Source: Pestalotiopsis fici W106-1 (Eukaryota; Ascomycota; Sordariomycetes; Amphisphaeriales; Sporocadaceae). From it: a stretch of DNA of 64,000 bases. Each line of letters opens with the position of its first letter. Position 1 is the first letter of the stretch. The stretch covers positions 186,001 to 250,000 of the forward strand of contig NW_006917097.1 in NCBI RefSeq assembly GCF_000516985.1, read 5' to 3'. Made by a program: the position numbers and the translations under genes. Shown here one piece after another: positions 45,317-57,483 of the stretch. Below the pieces are notes generated by a model. It did not search any database. It was not told the origin of the DNA and worked only from the letters and a program-made list of their open reading frames with translations.

Positions 45317-47686
45317 TCATCCAAAGTATATGTCGTGTTGAAAATTGCTCGCGGCCTTGTGGGCGACTGAAGAGACCTCATTAATATCCGGCAACTTGCC
45401 CCTAATCATCTGCGAGACTACCCCAGGTGTATACCGAGCAAAGATGACAGTTCCATCTGAGCCTGCTTCGCGAGTCCGGGGCCACCATATTATATACGCG
45501 CCAAGGTTCGTTGCACCAAGCTCGGGGGGTCCCAAGTCGTGCATAGAGGACAATTGCGTGGGAACATCAGCTACAAGTCCTGTGCCTTCTGAACTTTCAG
45601 TCGGGTACGGGCTGGCGTATCTTCCACTTATGGGCGTTCCTTCACTCTGTCTTTTGAAAAAGTACTCAGCACCTCGTTTACCAAGTTCTGATAAATTCCT
45701 AGCCGGCATCCTGAATCTGATGAAGTCGTGGTAAGCCCAATCTTTCCGGTAAACTGACGGCCCCACGCCCAGTATCGCCCCCGTCAGTAGTAGTGCAAGG
45801 CTCGCATAGTTGCTAAACGTGTCAACAGCGGCGTAGGCGATAGACAGCCAGAAATACAAGGCGAGGGGAATCGAAGCAGCGATGATGATGAGTGCGACAG
45901 CCAGCTTTGCCCGAACGTATGCAACCGTGCCTATCCAGAGAAATTGTCTGGAAGTCGTCGAGATACCCTCGTCGGTGAACGCTGCACTTTGGGCAAGAGA
46001 TGCAATTTGATTGCATAAAAGGGTTTGCAGTAAGATGTCCATTCTCATTTGTCGTTCTGTCCTCTTTTGTTGTTGTCTTGTCTCCTTTTTTTGTTGTTCT
46101 GTCATCATTACTTGTCGCCATCTGTCAACTCTAATTCGACTCACAGAATGAGCATCGAGAGAATGAGCATCGAGCCGGCTTTCCACAAGTTCTCTAGAAG
46201 GAAATTTGTATCCCAACCTGACCGCTAGAAGTCCCACACTACGGAGGTGTTGTAATGTGAATAGAGCAACAGTCATTGGATCTTGGTGCTGTAGTTTCTC
46301 AAAGAGGTCCGTGTCCGTGAGAAACCCGGTGAAGCCCGACGGATATATCGTATCATGATGGTGAAGCGGCACAGCCTCAGTATGGGTGAAACCTACAATG
46401 AGTGAACTGTATTGCAACGCACGGCAGAGCCGTCCTATGGTAGAGTTGTGGGCCGACAGCGCATAGACCTTTGAGAAAATACCCGTTGTGCATTGCTTTT
46501 TGGTGATGGCGACTTTGATATCTTCTGCGAAGCTGACAGAGTCCCTTTTCGACAGACCTTCCAAGCCTTGATTGATGAGGGACATTGCCACGGTAGGTGC
46601 AGACGCGAAGAGGTCTGGGTATTTGTCACAAAGAAACTCGATCATTTTTGCAAAACGCATCGGTAAACGTAGAGCAGGTAGGAGTTCCCCGAACTCTTCG
46701 ATGTCAGTCGAATTCAGCAACTGCAAGAGGCTTGTGTGAGAGGTAGCATGGTAACCCTCGTAGAATAAAGCCATGTTGTTCTGGAATTCGGCAGCCTCTG
46801 TTACTCCATTCGAGCGATCAAACCAATTTATCGCCCTCTCCAAAGCGGTCAAGTAAGTCGCTGCCGCACTTGGATCACTCAATCCTTTGCCTCCCCGGAG
46901 AAGTGATGTGACATAGTACTCAAGCGGCCAGTTTATTGCCCTCGACGATGCAGGTAATGCGGGTAATATTCGAATATCACCTTGAGGGACGAAGACCCTG
47001 GCGAATACAGCGGTATCAATTGAATCACGGCCACAGGGACATGCCTCCAACGAACGACTCTCGACTGGCTTTCCAAACTCGTCATCTATGACGGCGATGT
47101 CCGGTATCCAATAGTTGAACGAGATAATACCACGTGGAAGAAATCGGATTGGTGTATGAGCCCGAAGATATTGAGACCGGAAGTTGGTATAGTCCCTGTG
47201 TCCGAGTACACCGCTCGACAGCCTTTGGTGGCCGTTGGGTATGTATAGGGATCGAGTCGATGACAAAGCCTTGATGGCTTCGTTAGATGTGACACTCTTG
47301 TCGCCAGGGATGTGACCTGCATGGGTACGAGCAGATACAGGTTTAATGGGAATAGAATTGAACCTCTCTGCAATTGTACCGGGATGAGGCCCCGTATTGA
47401 ATGATTTCATCGACACATATGAGATGATCGCATGCCAGAGCTCTTTCTTAGTCTGAGGGTACGTCTCGCGTTTGAACGGTGAGAATCTCGGTTTGAATTG
47501 AAAGGGGGAACGAAAAGAGGTTCTTCTCGGAATGGGCACCGGAAGATCGACCGAGCCTCTTTCTAGATCATTCAAACTCGAGTCTTGTGGGCCAATCGGG
47601 GGTGGAGGAGTAAGTTCAATCTGTGGTTCGATCACGATGTCGGCAGGCGTCTGCGCTGAGGCCAAATTATCCAGCTCACTCGCCAT
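45317..47686 (-). CDS. Unknown fungal membrane protein
   Basis: Intronless, 789 aa from the ATG at 47686. I do not recognise a family. The N-terminal 60 residues are Pro-rich and hydrophilic. A large soluble region (about 70-540) includes a CPCG motif near 220 and several LL-rich helices. A charged Gln/Lys/Arg segment (EQQKKETRQQQKRTERQMR, about 545-565) looks like a coiled coil. Two strongly hydrophobic helices follow (AKLAVALIIIAASIPLALYFWL and, after a short loop, YASLALLLTGAILGVG; about 620-680), so the C-terminal part is membrane-anchored. The last 100 residues are soluble. Length and uninterrupted frame over 2.3 kb make it a real gene. Nothing ties it to the metabolite cluster. Confidence 0.75.
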   Translation of the reverse strand: MASELDNLASAQTPADIVIEPQIELTPPPPIGPQDSSLNDLERGSVDLPVPIPRRTSFRSPFQFKPRFSPFKRETYPQTKKELWHAIISYVSMKSFNTGPHPGTIAERFNSIPIKPVSARTHAGHIPGDKSVTSNEAIKALSSTRSLYIPNGHQRLSSGVLGHRDYTNFRSQYLRAHTPIRFLPRGIISFNYWIPDIAVIDDEFGKPVESRSLEACPCGRDSIDTAVFARVFVPQGDIRILPALPASSRAINWPLEYYVTSLLRGGKGLSDPSAAATYLTALERAINWFDRSNGVTEAAEFQNNMALFYEGYHATSHTSLLQLLNSTDIEEFGELLPALRLPMRFAKMIEFLCDKYPDLFASAPTVAMSLINQGLEGLSKRDSVSFAEDIKVAITKKQCTTGIFSKVYALSAHNSTIGRLCRALQYSSLIVGFTHTEAVPLHHHDTIYPSGFTGFLTDTDLFEKLQHQDPMTVALFTLQHLRSVGLLAVRLGYKFPSRELVESRLDAHSLDAHSVSRIRVDRWRQVMMTEQQKKETRQQQKRTERQMRMDILLQTLLCNQIASLAQSAAFTDEGISTTSRQFLWIGTVAYVRAKLAVALIIIAASIPLALYFWLSIAYAAVDTFSNYASLALLLTGAILGVGPSVYRKDWAYHDFIRFRMPARNLSELGKRGAEYFFKRQSEGTPISGRYASPYPTESSEGTGLVADVPTQLSSMHDLGPPELGATNLGAYIIWWPRTREAGSDGTVIFARYTPGVVSQMIRGKLPDINEVSSVAHKAASNFQHDIYFG

Positions 47687-48243
47687 CGCCCCGTGATGCA
47701 CAACTCGATACAAGTGGGACTGTAAATCACGGTAAATGTGTAGTGCTTAGACAAGAATGGTCTTGTTGCATCACGACTTGCGAACTGATGGAGGGGAGGC
47801 TTGGGTACAGGGCGCATGTATTGATTGAGAAAACACGAGAAGAGGTAAACGTAGCGACTGTTGCAATGACCTTGAGCTTGCGTGAGTGAGCTCACAGTCC
47901 CTCGCAATTTGCCTACCTCCTCTCAGCCTCATGATTTTCGATCTTCGCAGGTATCCTCCGCGACCAAGTCATCATACAGGCAATTGAAAGCAGCGAACAC
48001 CAATAAAATGGTTGCTATAGCGCCTCTGTCTGCAAGAATGACCTTCTGGATATGCTGTGTCACCATAGTAGTAACTTTGTGATTTGGGAAGAATGGCATC
48101 AGCTGGCCGGACCTGGCGCCAGCTGAGAGATTTTATTAGGTAGATGCATCTTGGGCACTCGCCAAATCATCTTTCATAGTTCATCAAAGCTGCCCGAAAC
48201 AACAAGCACTTCAAAGCATTAAAGCCACCACCACTCACCCACA
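47687..48243. other. Divergent intergenic spacer
   Basis: About 560 bp between the membrane-protein gene (-) and a small gene (+). No other feature seen. Confidence 0.4.
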
Positions 48244-48498
48244 ATGCCCATCCCTTCCTCTTCAAACCCGCAAGAACCTCAGGCACTTGGACCGAGGAAT
48301 ATGCGCCCGGCCGCCGCCGCCGCTGGAGCGCAGACATCGGAAGAGGCAGCAGGGCGCGGGGCCGACCAGCCGACAGGCGCCGGCGTGAACACGGGGGCGG
48401 GCACGACGCGGGAAAAGACCGAGGCGGAGAAGGAGGCCGACCGCCTGTACGAGGAGGCCATGGAAGACGAGTACGCAAAGAGGGAGGGCGGAGCTTGA
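48244..48498 (+). CDS. Small hydrophilic protein, 84 aa
   Basis: Single exon from an ATG in CCACAATGCC context, a good fungal start. The protein is Ala/Gly-rich (RPAAAAAGAQ, TGAGVNTGAG) and ends in a charged helix (EKEADRLYEEAMEDEYAKREGGA). GC content and codon use differ sharply from the AT-rich surroundings, supporting real coding sequence. No signal peptide, membrane segment or known domain. Function unknown. Confidence 0.6.
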   Translation: MPIPSSSNPQEPQALGPRNMRPAAAAAGAQTSEEAAGRGADQPTGAGVNTGAGTTREKTEAEKEADRLYEEAMEDEYAKREGGA

Positions 48499-51400
48499 GT
48501 TGCTTTTTCTGGCCAAAGATGCTACCTACCTAGTCATTTGCCATAGATCATGGGGGAAACGGCAGTTGTTGTGCCAAGGAGATCTTGGCTTCTTGTTGTC
48601 GAAAAACCCCCCTCTTCATGACTTCTTGGAAGCTATGCCAAGGCACCGCGGACAGCTTGTCTTTTTCGACAAGAAAGCTTCATGACACGACAGTCGTTGC
48701 GAATCGAGGATAAATGGTAGTTTTGCGCCATCCCAAGACTAGAAAAAATTTGAAATATACGATGCACCTGGAATCAAGAGAGCAGGACAATACTCATTTG
48801 ACACCGACACCATGTCAATCTGGTTCGGGTATCAGTGGTCCGAGTTGCTGTTTTATCCCTCATTGTATTCGTCTACTAGTATCGTGCTATCATGATTCAG
48901 TATAAATGCCTGCCGAGCGCGTTCCAAGAGAGGAGTTGATCATGCGGGCTGTTTTATCTATCCAATTATCGACAAAATCCAGGATGATCCATCGGAGCTA
49001 CTATCTTATAATGGTGATACATGGCGTATGGGCCTATCGTGGCTTTTTTCCTGACTCGTCGATCGCCTTGCCCAAGGAGAGGGAGGGAGCCCCAAAGTTC
49101 CCCTCCCCCCCCTCCCTCCAGCAAGGGACGCCACGACCACGCCCAGGAACGCCTCCCGTTCCCGCAGATGCCTTAGGCCACACCTTAGCCAAGGCGCTTC
49201 TTCACGGACTTTTCTAGCTTGTTCAGCATTGGCATTTCTTGGTTTTTATTTGGATATTGATCGGCGGGGCAGATTCATAAGTGCGCAAGAGAAGAAAAAG
49301 TCGCATCTTTCACCAAAAAGGCAAGCGCTTGGCAGCCGCACGCAACAATTTACTCCTTTGTAATGTACACACGACGACTGTTGGCTACAACCTACTTACT
49401 GAGCTTTCAAGAGAAGTGGTTCCATGAATGCCCAAGTCAAATATCGCGTGATTACTTATCATGATCGTCTGAAACCCTGAATTGGCGCAAAAAGAATGTC
49501 GCTTCTCGCGGCTGCGATACCCGACGTCTAAAAAAGATTTCAAAAGTCTGCAAATTGCGCAGTAGTATATGTTGATGGGCGCGTCTTGACGCCGCCAAAC
49601 AACGCAACTTGGCCATGCGAACGCTACTGCAAGCTTTGCATGGACGTAGATCCACGTGCTAGTTAGTGTAGACCGGAGGAAGAGTGCAAGCGAAGTGGAT
49701 ATACGCAGGATGTAATCAAGGTAGTGTAAGGAGTATGAAATACTAGTAGGATGACTATCATAACCGAATATGGCGGGATTTTTCGGAGTTTGGTCGATTT
49801 GTCCAAGGTTGACTGCTCGGTAATTCCAACCTTCACGAAAGGAAGATTAGCTTACAGGCATAGGATGCTGATGTTGAGAGCCAAAGCACGTTTTCCGAGA
49901 CATGCTTCTGTTTGGGAGGATGATAAGACATGGTGTATATTTGACAGTATGACGATGTTGCGCCGTCCTTCCTTATATGGGAGGATGAGTGGATTTCTTG
50001 AAGTGCTGGGCCGCATTCAGGTCTGGTCATTAAGCTGTCGTCCTGCTTCGGTACCGAAATAACTCTGACATGCATTAGGACCTATTGCGTTTCTTTTCCG
50101 TCTTCAAGTGATTTGGACTATACCAACACGGCTCAGCCTGTAGCTTCGACCATGTTGCGCCGATGGACCAAGTGTTCAAGCTACGTTTTGTGAGTCCAAC
50201 CGGGCTTCCCATGTTTTCAGACGTCTTGTTGTCAAATGCTTTCTTTGGCACACCATCTCACCTGGAAAAAGATACAGTCCTCTAAAGATGCCGCAAGCAA
50301 CATCCGTGTTCTCGTACCTACCCACTCACATGTGGGCGCCCGCGGGTAATGACTGAGCCGACTTGGCTGACCGTGCCAGAAAAGATGGCAAGGATGGGAA
50401 AACACTATTGCCCGGTAGGATGGATCCCTGGGAGTGTTGCTGAGCGAGTGCAAAGAAGAAAAAGAAAAGTTCCCGAATCCACCTTGACCGGAACGGCCTC
50501 CAGGGATACGATGCACGGTTTCCTTCACCGTCCGTCCGGCGGTCACCACCATCAGCACGTCCTCCCTTTCCCTCCCTATACGGACGGACCGCGCCAAGTG
50601 AACCATTTCACCAGTGAGATACACATACAGCCCTATCGGAAATGGCCGGGTAAGCGGCACAAAACGTTTCTTGTTTACGCGTGTTCAGTTGATTCAATTC
50701 ACCGGAGGAATATTTCAAATAAGACATCCGGGATTACTAGAATGGGGAATTGATCGGCGGCCCGCAACAGAAAACCAATTCCGGCGCGCCGTGGTAGGAT
50801 TGCTCCATACATCAGGGACGCAATTCCATCGCCGCGGCGTCGGGGCCCGACGCGACGGCACACCAATGCGGTGATAGCAAAATGGTCATAAATGGGCAAG
50901 CATGTGGCCATTTCAAAAGTAGAATTGATGTGCATTTTTCACCGTTTCCAGACGAATAAGATGTTGGTCGGTGCGATAGGGACCAAAGATAGTAGTATTC
51001 GGTCAGGTTGCACCAACATACGAACTAACAATAGGGTAGGGTAGGCAAGTAGGTAGGTGACCTGATCTCGTTTTAATGGGTCTTGGAATCCTCTCACCTG
51101 GAGATGGAGGGTCTCTCCTCCATTCCTCCAGGCCTCCAGGTCTTTTAGGAGCAGGTCCATTTATTCTCCAAGCGCCCTGGGCCTGGGGAAGGAGGAGCAA
51201 ACCATGCTTTTTGGCCCTCGAATTTATCAAGCGTTCCACTGTTATAATCCACCTTTTGGCGTATGCTCAATCCAAAAAACCAAGAAATCTGGGACCACGG
51301 GGTGAGTAAGACCGAGACAGCCCCGACGACGCTCAATCGCGAAGGCTGACAGGCTGAGAGCAGGCTGAAGACCCTCAAAAAAGGACCCAGTGCGATAACC

Positions 51401-52171
51401 TTCGCCCTCCACTCCCCGCATGATTCTAATGCATCTAGGGATTGCTCAGGGACAATGGTTTTGTGGTCGCAGCTGTTGGTATCGTGGGGGATGTGACTTG
51501 GCCCTTGGGTCAATGACGATCATCCCATTAAAGACTCGTGTTAGTTTGCGTGGACAGTTTGACCACCATCCAACACCCATTCAAGCCATTTCAGAGAAAG
51601 CGGCGAAAGGGGGAGGGGGCAAAAACAGAGCGGAATTAGAGAGAGGGAAAAGAGGCAGTAATCTTTTTTTTTTTTTTAAGCTGTCGTAGCTCAAATCTGC
51701 GCAAACTTAACGCCTTTCGTCCGTCGTTCGTCTAGATATGATACAATGACGGATCCACCGAAGGAACATGAGAGGGAAGGTTTTTTAAGCTTTCCAAGAC
51801 ACCAGAGGACGACCGGACCGTCACCGATGTGCCGTCGCCAAGGCCCGCCAATATAGATGCTTCACATGGACGGTCTCTGATTGCTCGAGCAAGGCTTGAG
51901 AAAAATCAGAAAGCCACCGGTGTCATACTCGCTGCAACTTCAAGTTTTTGGCATGCGCTTTTCTCATCCAAGCGGGGCTCTTTGCGCATTTGCCAGGAAA
52001 GCATCTTGTGCCCTTCCTTGTCTTGCGTCGAATGGGCTTGTGAGGCTCTCGATGGGATTAGCAACGGAATTCCCAGAAGGGATAGTGTCGCCGATAGTGG
52101 TTCCTGGGCGCTCCTTCGCAAGAGAAATACTCGGATCATGCCACCTGCTCCATAATAGGTAATGGTGGTTG

Positions 52172-52190
52172 GTAGTAGTAGTAGTAGTAG
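52172..52190 (+). repeat. GTA trinucleotide microsatellite
   Basis: About six tandem GTA units followed by TGGTAGC. Confidence 0.85.
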
Positions 52191-52494
52191 TGGTAGCAAT
52201 GTTTCACTGCTTGCCGGGCCTGTTAAGGTAGGAGTAGCCTGTTAGTAAAAGAAAATGTACCGCTGCCGCTGGTAGCTGTGCAGTGCTTTGTTAGGCTGGC
52301 CAGCGTCCACTTGCTGCCTCGGGTAACACACCGTCTTGTCCTTGGCGTGCTTTTGTGACATGCCACCCTAGACCCGATGTCGATGCCAATGCCTACGGCT
52401 ACCCGGGGTAAAAGGATGTGCCCAAACTCGCTTCGGAATAGCTCATGGTGAGTGTTTGCCATAACGTGCCCAAAACATGCCAAAGTTATGTGCG

Positions 52495-52514
52495 CCCCCC
52501 CCCCCCCCCCCCCC
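52495..52514 (+). repeat. Poly-C tract, 20 bases
   Basis: Twenty consecutive C; length is probably variable and uncertain in the assembly. Confidence 0.9.
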
Positions 52515-53501
52515 AGGCCACCCATCCCGCCAACCCGCCTGTCCCGCCCAGGGAGTGCTGCAACTGCCGTGGAGAAATAGCCCTTGGCGAGCGGAAAACA
52601 CCAGGGGTACGTCCGAGGCTATGAGGTCATTGCCCTCGTGAATACTCATTTTTATCTTTTAAATTTTTGTATCCCCTTCTCTCAATTCCAAGTACGGTAA
52701 GTACCTATGCTTGCTTGCTTGCATGCTTGCGCTCTACCCTTACCTAGCAGGCCTAGTGTCATGTGTAATAATTGCCTGCCTGTGGTTACATGCCAGATGC
52801 CTACCGATGTACGTGCTCATTTCATGTACGGGCTCCAAATCAAAATCTCACCACTCCACGATGCAGCACATGCTGCAGCTAAGCTAAGCTAGCCCGAGGT
52901 TACCATTGTCCTGCAATCGATTCAAAGCGCCTGTCGAATGAGAGGACTTTGCGCTCTTTGTGATCAGCGCCCGACCCGCCGTAATCCCTGGTGTTGGTAT
53001 GACTATTACTCGGAGGTGCTCCATAATCGGGGTGGCCTATTCGCATATCCAGTAGGACTCGCCAGGATGACTCGCGAAGCATAGAGAAGGGATATGCATG
53101 CTACCGTTGCGTATTCTGCTGCACATTGGGGAAGCAAGACTACCTACTACTAGCTTGACCTGGGGTTTGGGGAAATGGCAAAAGAGACGGCGTTTTGCCG
53201 TTACAGTGGTTTGTCCTTTGTCAGCGACCACGAGAGGGTGATTTTCTATATGAACCCTCGACGATCCTCTCCACGTCGTGACACATGAACTTTGGTCCAT
53301 TCATCTTTCTTCTCCCCTCCCTTCTCCTTGCATAGAGGGTTGACAGTCTGGAAGCACGGGCTGCTTTTGTGTAACTGGTATTATCGTCTGTCGTCACATC
53401 TCAGAGTTGGCTAGAACAACACACCGAGACACGAGAGGGAAAAGCAGTGCTCAACTACTAGTAATACCCTTTACTACAGAGCCATCTTGCCGCTGTCCAA
53501 G

Positions 53502-55289
53502 ATGGCACCCCCCAAGTTCATGGGCCTCAGTGGCCGGCCACTCTCGCTGGCTGTGTCTACTGTCGCCACTACTGGTTTCTTGCTCTTCGGATACGATCAA
53601 GGGTTGGTTCCATTCGCCTCGTCCTCCCCCCACCACATCCCAGCTAATCATATGCCGTCTATAGTGTCATGAGTGGTATCATTAGTGCCAAGCCCTTCAA
53701 CGACCTGTTCGAAGCTACCCGAGACAACTCGACCATGCAAGGTACTGTCACTGCCATCTACGAGATTGGTTGTCTGTTCGGCGCCATGTTCATGTTGAGC
53801 TGCGGTGATCTGCTCGGTCGACGAAAGGGTATCATCCTGGGTGCCATTATCATGATTCTCGGTGTCATTATCCAAGTCACTTCGGAAGCTGGCGCAACTC
53901 CTCTGGCGCAATTCATTGTCGGCCGAGTCGTTACTGGTGTGGGCAACGGAATCAACACTGCAACAATCCCGACATACCAGGCCGAATGTAGTAAGACGAC
54001 CAACAGAGGTCTGCTCATTTGCATCGAAGGTGGTGTCATTGCCTTTGGTACTCTGATTGCGTACTGGATCGACTACGGTGCCTCGTTTGGCAACGCCGAC
54101 CTGTCGTGGCGATTCCCCATTGCCTTCCAGATCGTCTTTGGTCTCATTGTCATGACCATGTTCTTCCTCCCCGAGTCGCCTAGATGGCTTCTGACCCACG
54201 AGCGCTACGAGGACGCCGAGAAGGTCATTGCTGCCCTCCGTGGCTACGAGCAGGACAGCCAGGAGACTGCATGGGAGCGTGATATCATTCTCGACTCGAT
54301 CCGCGCTTCTGGTGTTGCTGGTGCCAAGAGCACACCCTACAGCGCCCTGTTCACCAACGGCAAGACTCAGCACTTCCGTCGTATGATGCTCGGTGCCAGT
54401 TCTCAACTTATGCAGCAGATTGGTGGTTGCAATGCAGGTCAGTAGTCGTACAACATTTTGGTATAGCTCACGCACAACTAACAAGTCAACAGTTATCTAC
54501 TACTTCCCTATCCTGTTTGAGAACTCCATTACTCCTGGCGACCACAACATGGCTTTGCTGATGGGTGGCGTCAACATGATTGTGTACTCCATCTTTGCCA
54601 CGGCCTCTTGGTTCCTGATTGAGCGAGTTGGTCGACGAAAGCTCTTCCTCTACGGTACCATCGGCCAATGTCTTTCCATGGTCATTACCTTTTCCTGCCT
54701 GATCTCTGGTACATCCAACTCGGCCAAGGGTGCCGCCGTCGGTCTGTTCACCTACATTGCCTCTTTCGGCGCCACCTGGCTGCCCCTGCCCTGGCTGTAC
54801 CCTGCCGAGGTCAACCCCATCAAGACCCGTGCCAAGGCCAACGCCGTGTCTACCTGCACCAACTGGCTCTTCAACTTTCTCATTGTTATGGTGACCCCCA
54901 TTATGATTACCAACATTGGCTGGGGTACTTATCTGTTCTTTGCCGCCATCAACGCCTGCTTCTTGCCCGTCATCTACTTCTTCTACCCCGAGACCGCCGG
55001 CCGCTCTCTGGAGGAGATTGACATCATCTTTGCCAAGGGCTTTGTCGAGAACATTTCCTACGTCAAGGCCGCCAAGGAGCTGCCCTTCCTGAACCAGGAG
55101 GAGGTCGAGCGCGAGGCCATCAAGTACGGACTGATTGAGACGGCCGCGCACGGTGGTGGTCTCAAGACTGTCGGCGGCGGCAGCGTGCACAATGCTCCCA
55201 GCGACAAGGACGATGAGAGCAGCAGCCCTGGCGCCGGTGGTGTCCTCGAGGCTGGCCCGGACAGCACCAACGAAAAGGCTGGCCACTAA
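53502..55289 (+). CDS. Sugar (hexose) transporter, MFS sugar porter family
   Basis: Three exons, 53502-53602, 53665-54437 and 54493-55289; 556 aa. Joins give FLLFGYDQGVMSGIIS in TM1. Other sugar-porter signatures are GRVVTGVGNGINTATIPTYQAE, LPESPRWLL (after TM6), WLIERVGRRKLF-type loop 8-9, PWLYPAEVNPIKTR and PETAGRSLEEID (after TM12). Twelve helices are expected in the plasma membrane. Family knowledge: proton symport or facilitated uptake of hexoses. A hydrophilic Gly/Ser-rich tail of about 60 residues follows. Coding sequence is rich in C-ending codons, suggesting high expression. It lies outside the metabolite cluster and looks like a housekeeping uptake gene. Confidence 0.92.
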
Positions 55290-56206
55290 ACAAATCCAAA
55301 ACTCAAAAAGAAAAACCAACAACTTAATTAGAAGATGTTGTATAGGAGTGTGGGCGGCATGATATAGATTGGAGATTACTGGCATGATGATACCCTTATG
55401 ATACCGGAGAGGAGGATTCTTTTTCAAATTTCTACATGGCACGATATGGCTTAGAGGGGCTTTGGCCTTTTCTGCGATAGGAGTGGCGTTTTGCTACTTT
55501 CGACCGATATATACCTAGGAAGCCAAATGGCGTATCGAATGATGCGCGAGAATAGACTTGAAATGACTTGAACTTGATTTATACATTCAATTATTGGGTG
55601 AAGTGATGAACATGCCAACATGCCAACAAGCCAACATGCAATGATGTTCCAATTTGGGTTTTAGGAACTCCCCAGTAGCTGTTACTTGCATTGTCCAAGA
55701 TCATCGCCTGCCCCTGGAATTGACTCGATCGTGAAGAAACTAGAATACTCTTTAATAATGTTGGAATGATGATCGCACTCTACCTAGTGTCTATGGGTGA
55801 GCCCCGACCTTCGCCAGTCGTATAGCTTTCCCCTCGTTTCTCAATGCCCAACATCCAATCAGTCTAGACCAATTCTACTCCACGTGTCATTTCTTCCTTT
55901 TAAACCACAGCACCCCCGTCCATGGCACCGACCTACCCATCTTTGCATCAAAAACACCCGTGCGCCGTACTGTTTTTTGTCTTTTTTTTTCCCCTTCCTT
56001 CTTTTACTCCTTCGTACCGAGCCGGATTCCTTGACTCAATACGGACCCCACCCCCGAAAAACCCCCCCATCCGCGATTCCCACTCCCGGGCCTCCGCCTC
56101 TAATTAGAAAAAGTATTACGCAACACCCGTATCCACCACCACAACCACACAAAATGAAAATTCAAGAATTCACATAACCACACTCTTCTTTAACAACAAA
56201 TCAACA
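55290..56206. other. Intergenic between the transporter and the tRNA gene
   Basis: About 900 bp: 3' flank of the transporter, then pyrimidine-rich sequence from 55800. No gene recognised. Confidence 0.45.
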
Positions 56207-56296
56207 GGTCTTGTGGTCTAGTGGTATGATTCGCGCTTAGGGAAAACCCTAAACATTGTTTGCGCGAGGCCCCGTGTTCGATCCACGGCAAGACCC
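56207..56296 (+). tRNA. tRNA-Pro (anticodon AGG) with intron
   Basis: Acceptor stem GGTCTTG pairs with CAAGACC (56289-56295), with C at the discriminator position. The D-arm/A box is TGGTCTAGTGG, the T arm has GTTCGATCC (B box). The anticodon stem CGCGC/GCGCG brackets TTAGGG, giving anticodon AGG. An intron of about 17-18 nt (aaaaccctaaacattgtt) begins after position 37; its CCCTAA can pair with the anticodon loop as in eukaryotic pre-tRNAs. T-rich stretches downstream (from 56297) serve as Pol III terminator. Confidence 0.9.
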
Positions 56297-57483
56297 TTTC
56301 TTTTGCCTTTTTTGTTTCTTCTTCGTATTGGCGTCGGCCGGATTCTTTGCTTGATACATTCAGAAGACAATTTTGATGTATAATGAATATATCCATGTCT
56401 GTCCATTTCTTGACCCAATATCTTGTGGCATGTATGAATCATGTGTTTGCTATGGGACACGCAAAATAATCATCATTACTTTGATATACTGACTCCATGT
56501 ATGGATGGGTCGTGGTCGTATTTTTTCCAACCCTCTCATGCAGCCGGCAGCTGGCTGGCAGGTGGACTCCGCCACAAAGCCATTCGCAACGAATGAAATG
56601 CATGTTGCATGTGATTTCTTATCAGTCGTAAAAATGCAATTCCATTTCTTCTTCTGCGAGACCCCTTTCTTTTTGCAAATTTCGAGCTTTGAACTTTGGA
56701 CTTTTGAGGTCACTTTTGGCATCTGTAACTTGACTTTGCTGGTCCTTGTAAATTTAGAACGCCATGAGAGCACAGCTAACGTCACGTTGACCACCTCTAT
56801 TTGTGTATGTATGCAATAGTAGTTAGTAGACATCAAAATTGGTCTTCTTAGTAGGTCATTCGCACAAATGCAATCGGGTCACTGTTGTAAACTCGGATGA
56901 CCATTGGCACTCATGAACAAAACAAGTTCAAGCAAAGCCAAGATGGCTGGCAAGGACCGAAAACGAAAAGACGACCCTAGACATCACTTTATGCACTTCT
57001 TTTCAAGCTGAAGCGTGTAATGGTATATTCTTTCATTTACATGGCAGACCACGGTCAAAGCCATTATATCAACTCGCATTATCATGATATTCGGCGACCT
57101 CGTCTACAAGGGCCGAAACTGACAGTTGAACTAAACGAGAAACCCATGATGGCGGCTGAAGAGTACCCATCCAACTCCGATCCAATGCAAAATGAAAAAA
57201 AAAAGAAAGAGAATGCTCAAGAGAAATCAATTATTTCCATGCCTCGGTGTAGCGTGTTTTTTTCCACTCCCCCGATTGCGATCGTATCATGGGGTACATT
57301 TCAGTCTCGACTGTCATGTTGAGTGCTGTTCACCGGCCCATTCGATGACTCGGCATATTTCGCTTTCATGTATCTCGTTCGACCATTCCCCAAACCCAGA
57401 ACCCCAGAGCAATCGCACAGGCTGCCGTTATGCTCGTGAAACGCACTCTACGTAATCTTCGTTATATAGCTCGTGAAACAACA
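56297..57483. other. Intergenic, no gene seen
   Basis: Pol III terminator T-runs at about 56297-56325, then about 1.1 kb with no credible gene; the right end is the 3' flank of the RS-rich protein gene. Confidence 0.45.

Larger units (their letters stand above)
48499..53501. other. About 5 kb without a recognisable gene
   Basis: Many short open frames on both strands, none with protein-family character or consistent splicing. Simple repeats are listed separately. The right part is the upstream region of the hexose transporter and could include a long 5' untranslated region. Non-coding RNA cannot be judged from sequence alone. Confidence 0.45.

Noticed and set aside
50232..50753. Overlapping open frames on both strands in the gene-poor region
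   Set aside because: Similar length on opposite strands, no recognisable domain, no coding-like bias.
54486..55442. Long open frame antisense to the hexose transporter
   Set aside because: Mirror of a GC-rich, codon-biased gene; the sense frame carries all sugar-porter motifs.
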